The notes beneath the pieces were generated by a model that ran no database searches, was not told the DNA's origin, and saw only the letters and a program-made list of their open reading frames with translations. Below are positions 24,159 through 34,410 of a stretch of 64,000 nucleotides of DNA, one piece after another (position 1 is the first letter of the stretch; the number at the start of each line of letters is the position of its first letter). Source of the stretch: Misgurnus anguillicaudatus (lineage: Eukaryota > Chordata > Actinopteri > Cypriniformes > Cobitidae); assembly GCF_027580225.2 (NCBI RefSeq), contig NC_073358.2, forward strand, positions 32,886,501-32,950,500, written 5' to 3'. The position numbers and the translations under genes were made by a program.

Positions 24159-24469
24159 CTATAGAGTATCCACAAAACTGTTTATTTGGACTGTTTCTTT
24201 AACCTAATACACCTCATTTAAATCATCAGTTTGTTGGTAGAGATACTCTCACCTGAGCTGGTTGTGTAAAAGGTGAGGGAATTATGAGGAATGTGCAGAG
24301 TTATGCAGGGGTCACGCCGAACTTCTTGTTCCATTAACTTGCATTCACATGCTCGGAAACGCGGGGAAATTTCGCATTTCAGCACATTCCAAAATTCAAG
24401 TTTGGCAAACTCTGACCTTGGAATTCATATCACGTGTAGATGTGTGACCAGATGATCGACTCTATACAT

Positions 24470-24720
24470 CACTTTGGCCCTGGAGTAACAAATGCAGGAC
24501 TAAATCCACATTTACATAGAGGGGGCAACCTTCCGATCTCTCTGATAAAGCTAATACAGAAGTGACTTAAACTGCAATTCATCGACTGGCTGCTTGAGGC
24601 TGGATCCAAAAGGGAGTCAATTCCCATACACCCCCATGTTAAAATTGCCAACTTTACAGTAGAAAATAATATGTTTACAGCCTGGTGCAAAAATTGTTTT
24701 TGGTCTGTATAGCTAAGTTT
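24470..24720 (-). repeat. Dispersed repeat A, copy 2 (inverted part)
   Basis: Contains GGGCAACCTTCCGATCTCTC and GAAGTGACTTAAACTG, the reverse complement of the 15.5-15.63 kb block. Confidence 0.55.
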
Positions 24721-24783
24721 GCCCTTCATGACAACTGTGAGGTGGGTGAATTGTTTTGTAACTCATCCTTTTAAATTATATTG

Positions 24784-25019
24784 GGGCGGTTTCCCAGACT
24801 GGGATTAGACTAGTCCTAGACTTCAACACTTTTAAGAGCTGTCCAAACTGAAAACAACTTGCCCTTACATATCTTAAAACATATCAGTGCCCTTTGTTTT
24901 ACCTCAAAATGCACACAGGTAATGTTTTTAGTAAGGCATGTTTGATAAAACTAGTTTTATCTCCTAATTAAACTAAGGCCTAGTCCTGGATTAAGCTATC
25001 CTAGTCTGGGAAACCGCCC
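24784..25019. mobile_element. MITE with GGGCGGTTTCCCAG ends
   Basis: GGGCGGTTTCCCAGACTGGG at the left and CTAGTCTGGGAAACCGCCC at the right; inner GACTAGTCCTAG pairs with CCTAGTCCTGG. It sits inside repeat A. A partial relative lies at 41360-41420. Confidence 0.8.
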
Positions 25020-25024
25020 ATTAA

Positions 25025-25315
25025 GTTTTAAAGTTCTGCATAATTAAGGGCGTGGCCACTTGAGGGGTGAACAGCCACTGCGGTCACTAGAATCGAGCTA
25101 GGCGGGCGTGGTTTCAGCAACCAGACACCTCAGCTTGACCCACGTCCCGCCTCTTTACCCATTTTCGGATATCCGCGAGTGATGCCCGATGATGCGCGGC
25201 CAAGATGGCAACGGCAGGCAACGCCTACTTTAAGCTTCAAAAACGATCTTCAGAAACCAATGGGTGACGTCACGGACACTACGTCCATCTTTTTTTTTAC
25301 AGTCTATGGTTTACA
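25025..25315. repeat. Dispersed repeat A, remaining part
   Basis: GCCAAGATGGCAACGG, CAATGGGTGACGTCACGGAC and TTTACAGTCTATGG match 15640-15755 in the same orientation. Confidence 0.5.
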
Positions 25316-25870
25316 TGCACAGAATAAGCGGATAACTATCAAAAATCTACTTATTATAAAAAACATGTTTTTCATGCGTTTACATGCAAATTAACAAATT
25401 ACAATTTACATGGGACTTGGAGATTTGTCAAGTTTCTCGCAGAAAGTGACGTCATCGCCTATAGTACATAATAGTCGATCAAAAAGTCAAAAGCATATCT
25501 GTCTTAAGCTATATTGTTTTATCTCTTTTCGTGTCTGCAGAACCTGTAAATATGACATCAGTTTTTATTTTCACAGTTTCTCTGCCAACTGCTTTAGTAG
25601 ACCAGACACTTTGCGCTTACGTCCACATCTGACGTGGAGACATGCGTACATGGACAAAACTGTGAGAAAGCCATTTAAGGTGTTTACATGCCACGCGAAA
25701 TTGAGGTAATGAGCAAAAAACGACCTGTGCTGATCGGTTTTTGCTTACGCCGTTTATGGGCTTTCCTCGATTAAAGAAAACAGTTTTACGTGTTTACATG
25801 ACCCCACGTGTTATCAGTTCATTAAGCATAATCGGCGTAAGACTCAGCGTTTCAGTGTTTCAGCACTCAG
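25305..25870. repeat. 'TTTACATG'-rich element
   Basis: TTTACATG(C) recurs at about 25313, 25379, 25404, 25683 and 25792. Probably an old DNA transposon; TSD not seen. The open frame at 25410-25709 belongs to it. Confidence 0.4.
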
Positions 25871-25874
25871 TGTT

Positions 25875-27600
25875 TTTCAACTACAGTCCCTCCAGAATGT
25901 TGTAGATGTCTTCTTATATTATAACACTTGATTTCACTCATCAGCTTGTTAGTGTGTTAAAGAGTATTGCTAAAAAAATAAAGTTATTTTGTGTATTTGG
26001 TATAATACAATGTGGTTTATGGTTCCAAAAACACATTATTTTCCACATACGGTACATTTTTGTAGATATACTGTCTTCCTGAAATGCACGGATTTTGTAC
26101 AAAACTCATCGATTTGTAAAGCATCCCTTATAGGCCAGCTAATCTGTACGTTGTGATTGGCCTGAATACCTCTGACATCAGTCTGAAATGTGACGCTCCT
26201 TACCATGTTTGAAAATTCGTTCACAATGCAATGCTGATGACAGGAGTTAACTTACTGGCTGTGAGTCAAAGTGGGAGGAATTATGATAATGACGGTCTTG
26301 TCTACATCAACAGGCCCAGGAAGTTGCCTACAATCCGCGTGTTTGTTGTAGTCGAAGAAAAGAGATTTACAGGATTGAGAAACACTAATAGCCTATAGAG
26401 GCAATATGTATGACCAAGAGAGGATTTTCTTGAGCAATCTTTATTAAATGTGAGTTCATTTATGATACATTATTCATGTGGGCTCACCACTCTTTTACAA
26501 TTCATTGACAATTTGACCTTCACCCAAAGTTAATTATCAAAAATGTCATGCCAGGCTTGTTGTCAGTCATGGGCGGCAAATGCTATTGTTCTCATTTGCA
26601 ACCGATCCCCCAATGTAGATTAATAAACATAGCCTTATGTTTGAGACTGTATATTTGAAAGGCAATATCATTATTGTCTTTGAGTAATGACAGCAAGTTT
26701 ATTTATTCAAAGGTCAAACCCATCTGTTCCTTTCACATTTGTCTCTTACAGGCTAATTTGAGTCTACAAGTTGGTTTGGGTTTACATATGTAAAGCCAAC
26801 AAGAAAAGATATGGTGTTGTATCTATTTGTCCCTAATGTTGACCTTCAAATAAAAATCTTTGGCTTGGGGGGAGATCACTTCTGGTGCTAGGTGGGGTGC
26901 ATGATCTCTGAAAGCCAATGTTGACATTTTAAATAACCTAAATGTCGATTAGTAGACACGCCCCTTACTGCTGATTGGCTACAAGTGTGTTTTGGTACTC
27001 GGCCCGACTCACTTTTCCAAAGTGTTTTCAGAAATCATCCACCCTGCCTTTAACGTAGATTTTTGCATCCACATCATGCACACAGACAGTCTCACACGCA
27101 CACACTCACACAGGCTCATTATGTAAAAACTGTGCAATTTTATTTTTCCTCTCACCTTTTATCACCATTGAGTGTGTCCTTGCAGGCTCCATTCATAGTC
27201 ATTCATAGTCTTTTCACAATAATACTCTGAATGTCTGCTGTTAAGTTTGCTATGACTCATACCAATAATACCAATACCAATAACTAGTGCTTTTAATGTG
27301 CGCTCACGCTGCCAACAGATTAAGGATGGAAAAGGGTCATTGGCAGTGATAGACAAGAAAGCAGAAAATGAGACAAGCAGAGCGAATGAGAGATGGAGAA
27401 ACCGGAGGAGCACGGCTGGAGAGGGATGGAGCGATTTATCAAACTGAGGCAGGAAGAAATTAAAAGCTGATTCCAATGCCTAAAGCACAACAGAGAACGC
27501 ATGGCTTTGGATACCTTTGTATTTTTAAGCAGTGGGAGAGAATGCATTGCATTATGTTGGGACTATTGCCCCATGTCTTACTGCTGCCTTGCAAATGACA
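25875..27600. other. Non-coding, nothing recognised
   Basis: No transposon ends or exons that I can support. Confidence 0.35.
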
Positions 27601-27610
27601 TAACACAGTA

Positions 27611-27755
27611 CACTCTTAAAAAAATGGTCAGAAATGGACAAACCCAGCCCAGAAAATGTTTAGATTTGAAAATGACCCAGCATTGGATAAATTACATCCC
27701 AACAGGTTGAGTTCATCCCCTTTTGAGCCAAGGCTGGATACTTTTTTTAACAGTG
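27611..27755. mobile_element. Short CACTSTTAAAAA element
   Basis: CACTCTTAAAAAAATGG at the left and ACTTTTTTTAACAGTG at the right, preceded by TA. The body contains AACCCAGCCC, as in CACTG-ended fish MITEs. Confidence 0.55.
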
Positions 27756-27778
27756 TCACAAAAAATACAATAATAGCC

Positions 27779-28490
27779 TATTTCACACAGTACTTCCGGT
27801 AAATTATCATAATTTTACCAGAATGTATTTAACGTAATTTAAAAATTTGCTGTTCACACACGCAGTGACGTTTTGTCTTTTTACCAGTAATATATCATTC
27901 ACACATCAATATCAAAATACAGAAAAAACTCGATAAGAAAGCGGAAGTTACCTGTAACGTGCAGCAAGCTCAGTGTTGTATTCGGTCCATATTTTGTTAT
28001 TTTTTACATCTGTGGCAGACGCTGACGTTTGCAAAGTTGCTCATGATCAAATAGCATTGCATAGGCGTCTTAAACAACAGTATGCTACTGTTTGCACATA
28101 GGCTTCACATGTGTGCTAAGGACGTCGACAATTCGGCAAATATATGGTAAGCGGTTTCAAACTTTAGTTTGGTGACAAAATGTGGACGTAAACTATATGT
28201 GTGCCCGACTTTTAATAAGCGTGTGTGCGGAAACCTCCGTAAACAGTGCAGGGGTAAATGCATCATCTGTTTTAAAATGTTATGATTGGACCGAAGCTGT
28301 CAGCGCGGTCTGACGCCATCCGTTGTGAATGCCAGTAATCTATATTTTGTGTTCACACATAGCGCTTACCAGTAAATTCCTGGTAATCTTACAATCTCTC
28401 TTACTGGTAAATTGGCAGCACTGATTTACCGGAAAGGTTCTGTTCACACATGACCTGTTAACGGCAATTTACCAGTAAAACTGTATGAAA
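27779..28490. mobile_element. Element rich in TTACCAGTAA palindromes
   Basis: Left TTCACACAGTACTTCCGGTA and right TTTACCAGTAAAACTGTATG are imperfect inverted copies. TTACCAGTAA-like motifs and TTCACACA recur at both ends. No coding frame. Confidence 0.55.
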
Positions 28491-28644
28491 GGAGTGTGTT
28501 TTTCATTTTATATGCATATACCAATATTCCACTGTGTAGATTTTTAGTGGCCCCTATAAGGCTCAGTTTACAGCTCACCCCTCCCTTTCAAAATGTATAG
28601 TGAAGTTACAGTCGCTGGCACACGACAAGCATGTCATCGTCTAA

Positions 28645-28965
28645 TGCTGCGTATACACCAGCCGCTGTAGAGGCGTCAAGTGTGAGTGATTTTAATACTA
28701 GTCAATGTGAAGACGCGAGTTGAAAAATTCTAACTTTTTGCGGAAAAACACGGCGAGTAAACCAATCAGGAGCTTGCTCTACGTGATTACAGAAAACGAG
28801 CGAAGTCGCAGAAGCCCCTCCCATGACATGAATTTCTGTGTGAATGTCTCGATGACTAGAATTTCACGCACGAATGACGCGAGTACACTCAAACTGTTCA
28901 AGCGGCAAACTAGGTGCGGTAGACGTGATTTTGACGCCTCAAACACGGCTGGTGTGAACCCACGA
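28645..28965. mobile_element. Harbinger-like MITE
   Basis: TGCTGCGTATACACCAGCCG at the left and CGGCTGGTGTGAACCCACGA at the right, with TAA at 28642-28644 and 28966-28968. GAGGCGTCAAG also has its complement CTTGACGCCTC-like near the right end. Confidence 0.75.
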
Positions 28966-28968
28966 TAA

Positions 28969-29206
28969 TGCCATACACACCAAACGCGGGGCATCACATT
29001 ACTCGCTCTACATTACTTGCAGGATTTAACTTCGTTCCATGCGAATTTCAATATTTTCAACTTGGGCAAAGACGTGTTTTAGGCGAATAGCGCGTGTTTT
29101 CGCGGTAAAAGCACCGCCCATATCCGTCTGACCGCGTCTTTGCATTTGCTTTGTATGTAATCTATTTGCGCAAATCGTTGAACTCACAGCTAGTGTAAAC
29201 CCACAG
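28969..29206. mobile_element. Second Harbinger-like MITE abutting the first
   Basis: Starts TGCCATACACACCAAACGCG, ends CTAGTGTAAACCCACAG, flanked by TAA (28966-28968, shared with the first) and TAA (29207-29209). Confidence 0.65.
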
Positions 29207-29479
29207 TAAGACATCATGACTAAATGCGTCGTATAGAAAAGTTTGTCAATTTATGGCTTAAACTTCAGGGCTACTTTAAAAAACATGGTTACATGAAATG
29301 GCGACTTCCATGTTAGGGGACCCACGGTGCATCTAGGTAAAACGGCTCATTTTAAGGTAATAAAAACAATACCGTTCATTTTGTAGGTCTTTATACACCA
29401 CTGATAATATAGCTATGTATATTATATTACATTTCTGTCAAGAGATCCTTCGAAAAGTTACACAAAGCACAGTTAAAAA

Positions 29480-30335
29480 TTACATACATTGAAAAGCATA
29501 TGATTGAGATAAGTCAGGCAAACTATAACAAAAACGGAACTCCATAAAAGGTACAATGATAACAAATGGCTTCAACTGTGTATTATTCTATAATGCACAT
29601 CTTTCTACAGTCGTCTTAAAAGCTATAATCACTGCAGTTATATAAGACTGCAGAGTAAAGACTGTACACTTATTGCAGGGCTAAGTAAAAGACAAGATGG
29701 AGAAGATTACGTCAATATCAGACTTAATGACAGCTTCATTATCATCAGAGAGAAAACAGATTATACATTACATCTGAGTGAGCGAGCGAGCAAAATAATA
29801 CGGCTGTGAAATAATAGTATGGTTTGAATAGGATTAGTTAAATAAGGACATCCGTCATACCATATCTATATTGTATCTTGAGGTGAAAAAGAGTCCAGCG
29901 TATTACATAATAAAGAGGTCTGGCGTAGCGAATTATAGCAGCTGAACAAGACAAAATGATATGGAGATGATAATGCACACTGACAGAAAGAAAATATGAG
30001 CAGGGGAGGAAAAACAGCAGACTAAAAACAGACCATTTGAAAATCAGTTAGACATCAATTATTAATTAAACAATTCTACTTTTAATGATCTAACCCAGAA
30101 ATGAACCACTAATGAGAATTTAAAACAGATGGGTAGACATCCCTCTTCATTACAGTGTAACATTGTTTATACATGTACTTAATAGAAAGGATCATGATGC
30201 TATAAAAAATAATTAACAGGAAATTATGTTGATCAGACAAAGAAATGTATTTGATTCACCTGTTATGCTTTGTTTTCTGTGATTCTGACTAATGTTAAAT
30301 AGCAGATATATTTGACTAATATCATCTCTCCTGCT
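29480..30335. other. Non-coding, nothing recognised
   Basis: AT-rich, no transposon termini or exons seen. Confidence 0.35.
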
Positions 30336-30339
30336 CCCA

Positions 30340-30463
30340 TATGCTCAGTGTTAGAGCATTGGGTTATCAGCGCAAAAGGTCATAGGTTCGAACTTAGGGA
30401 ACACACATACTGATAAATAAATGTGCACCTTGGATAAAAGCGTCTGCCAAATGGATAAATGTC
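30340..30463 (+). repeat. tRNA-derived SINE copy
   Basis: TTAGAGCATTGGGTTATCAG, box B-like AGGTTCGAACT (about 30384), tail TTGGATAAAAGCGTCTGCCA. The best-preserved copy in the window. Confidence 0.7.
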
Positions 30464-31091
30464 TTAAATATTAAAATAATTTAGGTTAGGGCTAATTCTG
30501 TAGATCATATAGGTCAGGTAATAGAAATCACATTAAAATAGCTCATTAGTAATATTTCACATAAGGTTCTGAGTTGTCACAAACAGGAAGGTGAAAAAAT
30601 ATTTGTAATTTGGTGAGCTAGGAAACACGCTGTCTCGTTCCTTCAGTGAAGGCTGTCTGAGGCTGAAAGCAAACACACACCCACATCTCCATGGCTTTAG
30701 ACTTTCTCACAGTGAGACTTCATTGTGTGGAGATCATCTCTGGTTCCATTTAAGCCTCTTTCAATGATGGCAGAAAGATCTGCTTGTACTAGCACATTTA
30801 CATTATTAGTTTATTCTTGCCGTAACCCACGTATGTGCCTAGCAGAACTCTAAAGAATAATAAATTGATGGTGCAAGTGCATAATTATTTGATGAAGTGA
30901 TGAAGGGTGAGAAAGGAACCACATCTAATTTTGAGTGGTCTGTGCTCCAGTGTCTCAGTCTTGCATGATAAGGTTTTCTTCCTTATTCCTCTTCCAAACA
31001 GCACAGATGTAAAGCCTCTTAGAAACAATCACAACAATGCCTACTTACAGGATTTGATTAATTATATTCTTGATAATTTTATTATACCAAT

Positions 31092-31255
31092 TTGAGATGC
31101 ACCAATATACAGTTTTCACCAATACCGATTATTTCGACTGATATCGGCAGATACCGATAGTTAGGTGGTTATATTAACTTGCATTAACTTAATTCTGAAG
31201 ATTACATTTTCTGATCTAATTACTGATTATTGGTCGATATATCAGTGCATCTCTA
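31092..31255. mobile_element. 164-bp hAT MITE
   Basis: TTGAGATGCACCAATAT to ATATCAGTGCATCTCTA with exact 8-bp TSD ATACCAAT (31084-31091, 31256-31263). Confidence 0.88.
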
Positions 31256-31387
31256 ATACCAATTTGTATCTTGAGTGCACATGAGAAATGAATGCATGAT
31301 TAACCCCACATAACATATGGTGTTATAGTGTCATCTGGTGGTGTTTAGTGTTCATTACATCCCAAAACCATTTTTAAAAATCTAGAT

Positions 31388-31606
31388 CAGTGGTTCTCAA
31401 ACTAGGGGCCCCAGTTTTATATGTTTTAAACCTCAGAAAAATAAGAATATTAACCAACCGCACTACACTGTATATTTTAATACGTTTTGGTTCATTTAAA
31501 TTATATGTTTTATGTCATAAATTTTATTTGGGGGGCCACGAAGGGCACATGTGGAGGTCACCATACACAAGGGGGGCCGCATGCCGAAAAAGTTTGAGAA
31601 CCACTG
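31388..31606. mobile_element. 219-bp hAT MITE
   Basis: CAGTGGTTCTCAAACT to AGTTTGAGAACCACTG, perfect 16-bp inverted ends, TSD ATCTAGAT/ATCTAAAT. The typical 'CAGTGGTTCTCAA' hAT type. Confidence 0.9.
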
Positions 31607-31639
31607 ATCTAAATCACCCCCCCCCAGAAAAAAAAGGAA

Positions 31640-31815
31640 AAATAAGATACAAAAATTGTCAATGGGGCGGTACCTTTTCAAAAAGTACACTTTTGTACCT
31701 AAAAGATCCATATTGGTTAAAGGTACATATCTGTAGCAAAATTTTACATAATAGGACCTTCTCAAAAGGTAAAGTCCCAGTGACAACAGTTGTACCTTTT
31801 TTCTAAAAATGACTA
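31640..31815. repeat. Dispersed repeat, same family as 2440-2590
   Basis: GGGGCGGTACCTTTTCAAAA, AAAGGTACATATCTG and AGGTAAAGTCCCAGTGACAA. Confidence 0.5.
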
Positions 31816-33044
31816 TGGACCCTTCAATATGGCACCTTTGGTGTCTGTGGTGGTACTGCAGGGGTCCTCCATATAGTTTGAATCAAAATAAATATTTTTG
31901 GAAAAATAAAATTAAGGAAACAAAAATGCTTTACACTTTACTTGAAGGGGTGTTCATAAGACTGACCTGACACCTTCATAATCATGACATGATACGTGTC
32001 ATGAACATGAAGGATATCTACATTTATGACAACTGTCATTGAGTGTCATTTCTTTTATTATGTCTTTTTTAATGCAAAGATGACATTGTTTGAGATGTCT
32101 TTGTTATGACAACTTGACATTAACCAATACATCATAACTTGACATTACCAACAACAATACAACAAAACTGGCCACTTTTTTTTACCAGTGATACGAATTG
32201 AATTTGTCATTAAAATGTCATTAAGTGTTAATACTCTGTCAAATAGTTTTATAACAACATCATAAATATTCTTCAGTTCATAATGTTTTCCTCCATGTGT
32301 TTAAGAAATAAAATTAATCATCCAGTAATAATTATTATAATTAAAATTGATAAAATCATATGTTATTGCATTTGGAGACAGATGCACCTAAAATTAAATG
32401 AAAACAATACAAACGTGTTAAGCTGTGCAGCGTTGGGTTCATATTACTGGAAAAACAGTATATTACATTAAATAAATTAATTATATGTTTTATTAGTTTT
32501 TCTTTTATGTCAGAAACCTCTGTGTGAGGAAGAACAAGCTCTGTTAGTTGTCAGTTTTTTATGTATTGTGCACATACATAAAGTATAATACATTTTGACA
32601 TGTCTGTTGCATTTTGTTAATGTATTTCAAATTATTTTAACACTTAATGACATTTAAATGACAGTTTAATGTAATGTTAACCCATAAAGCTATAGTTTCT
32701 TAAGTTAGATAATTAATCTGCCATGTCATGTTTATGACAGATTTATGATGTTTTGGTTTATGTCAAGTTGTCATAACAAAGACAATTCTATGTCTTCTTT
32801 GCATTAAAAATGACAGAATTGTACAAATGACACTTAATAACAGTTGTCATAAAATCTCCTTCATGTTTATGAAGGTGTCATGTCAGTTTTATGAACACCC
32901 CTTCAAGTAAACAGGGTTCCCGCACCTTAGTTAACTTCAATTCAAGGACCTTTCGGACTTTCCAGGTCCAATGCCCTCAAATTCAAGGACTAAATATGGG
33001 GACACATTTCAAGTGAGAGTAAAGTTACATCGTGTTCCCTTTTA

Positions 33045-33560
33045 AGATACATTGTTACAGTTCCCTTTTGAGGGAACTTGCGCTGCATCACTGCGGACGC
33101 TTCCGTGGGGTAAGTGTGTCTAAATGTGTATATCAAATTCAACCAATGGTGAGGCTTAACAACAAAGACAGGAAGTATATTGCTAGACGGAGTTACATGG
33201 ACGCAGGAAGTACACTCTAAAAACAAACGGTGCTATATAGCACCAAAAGTGGTTCTTTGCTCGTAATCATAGAAGAACCGTTTTTAGTGCCATATAGAAC
33301 TGGTGAAGCACCTGTGTAGAACCATATAGTGCTATGTAGAACCAAATGTGGTGCTATAGTGGTGCTATATGGCACCTATATGGTTCTACACAGGTGCTTC
33401 ACCGGTGCTATATGGCACTAAAAACGGTTCTTCTATGGTTACGATTCAAATCAACAGTTTTGGTGCTATATAGCACCGTTTGTTTTTTTAGAGTGTATGG
33501 CAAGGGAGACGCAGAGTCTCATTCCCTTCTCAGGGAACAAGAGTAACATACATAACCCGA
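33045..33560. repeat. 'GTTCCCT...AGGGAAC' repeat hosting a palindromic MITE
   Basis: CAGTTCCCTTTTGAGGGAAC at 33058 and CCCTTCTCAGGGAACAAGAG at 33523 with GACGC-containing sequence between, interrupted at 33213-33495. Confidence 0.5.
33213..33495. mobile_element. Palindromic MITE with TA flanks
   Basis: CACTCTAAAAACAAACGGTG to its complement at 33495, with TA at 33211-33212 and 33496-33497. Nearly the whole 283 bp folds into one hairpin (GGTGCTATATAGCACC and AGAACCGTTTTTAGTGCC with their complements). Confidence 0.88.
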
Positions 33561-33700
33561 GACGTTTTCATGTGTCAAACAACTATGCAAAAAAGCATTT
33601 TGGTATGAATCAACATTCGCATACAGAAGATATAAGCATTTAAAGCGAACAGTTTAGCATGTGCGCTTAAAAAAGCTTATTTTTTTATGATATTCTCTTA

Positions 33701-34216
33701 GGGGCCAGTCACACCAAAAGCGTTTATGGCAGTTGCAGGCGCCTTTTTTGAATGATATTCTATGGGCAGGGCGCGTTTGCGCGCTGTTTATGCGCGCCGA
33801 GGGCCTTGCGTTTTTTTGCCGCCTGCCGCGCACGCGGAGAAGCACCAGACGTCATTTGCGTCTTTCCATTGTCCTATCGAATGAGGGGAGAGGCGGGCCT
33901 TACGTTGTGGTGAGGGAAGTTTACAGTTGCTTTGAAGAACCGGACTCCACTCGCTCACTCCCTCCTGTGTGTTTGTGCACCTCTCACCCTCAAACAAGGT
34001 CAGAGCAAGCGTCCTCTTTGTAAGTTTCTGCTAATATGATAGTTAACAGTAAAAGAGCGCTCACGCTTCAATATTTGATTGACAAGACAGCTGACTCGGT
34101 GGTTGCTTAGCAATATGAAAAGCCGCGTCGGACTGCTCTTTTTTTTTTTTTAAAAAGGCAGTGCGTCGCGCCTTGCGTTTGCAAGCGTTCAAATCGCTTT
34201 TGGTGTGACTGGCCCC
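33701..34216. mobile_element. Harbinger-like MITE
   Basis: GGGGCCAGTCACACCAAAAG to CTTTTGGTGTGACTGGCCCC, perfect 20-bp inverted ends; TTA at 33698-33700 and 34217-34219. GC-rich body. The open frames at 33654-34023 are repeat sequence. Confidence 0.9.
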
Positions 34217-34410
34217 TTACACTATACAGGGAATAATTTGGATTTTTTTCCCAGAAAACTTCTAGCATAAAATAGATTCCAGCACTTTCAATGACCTGTA
34301 TCTATTTATGTATATTTTCAAAAACTTCCCAGTGCCTTGAATTTTCCCCCCAGATTCACAAACTTTCAAGGATTTTAAGGACCCGTGGGAACCCTGAGTA
34401 AAGTGTTACC

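Larger units (their letters stand above)
28526..29476. mobile_element. TTAA element (GGTGCAGTGTGTA family), diverged, split by two MITEs
   Basis: The outer parts align with 47451-47821: CTCACCCCTC-CTTT, GACAAGCATGTCATCG on the left; GGCGACTTCCATGTTAGGGG and TTTCTGTCAAGAGATCCTTC on the right. Interrupted at 28645-29206. Confidence 0.7.
32912..34396. mobile_element. hAT-like element inserted in the outer element
   Basis: CAGGGTTCCCGCACC to CGTGGGAACCCTG; inner TTCAAGGACC pairs with GGATTTTAAGG-side sequence. The host sequence AGTAAA is present on both sides as a partial duplication. It carries two further insertions. Confidence 0.75.
31931..34410. mobile_element. Outermost element of a nested stack (ACACTTTACTTGAAGGGG ends)
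   Basis: Left ACACTTTACTTGAAGGGGTG TTCATAAGACTG; right CCCCTTCAAGTA then, after the insertion, AGTAAAGTGTTACC. Inner TGACACCTTC/GAAGGTGTCA also pair. The body is rich in TGACA/TGTCA motifs. Confidence 0.75.

Noticed and set aside
25410..25709. 99-codon frame
   Set aside because: Lies in a TTTACATG-rich repeat.
30340..30463. Possible tRNA gene (box B-like GGTTCGAACT)
   Set aside because: No foldable acceptor stem, and six similar copies share a SINE tail; called SINE.
33058..33540. CRISPR-like spaced repeats
   Set aside because: Repeats are inverted copies within a palindromic MITE, not direct repeats with unique spacers; the genome is a fish.
33733..34023. 96-codon frame in GC-rich sequence
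   Set aside because: Entirely inside the Harbinger-like MITE at 33701-34216.
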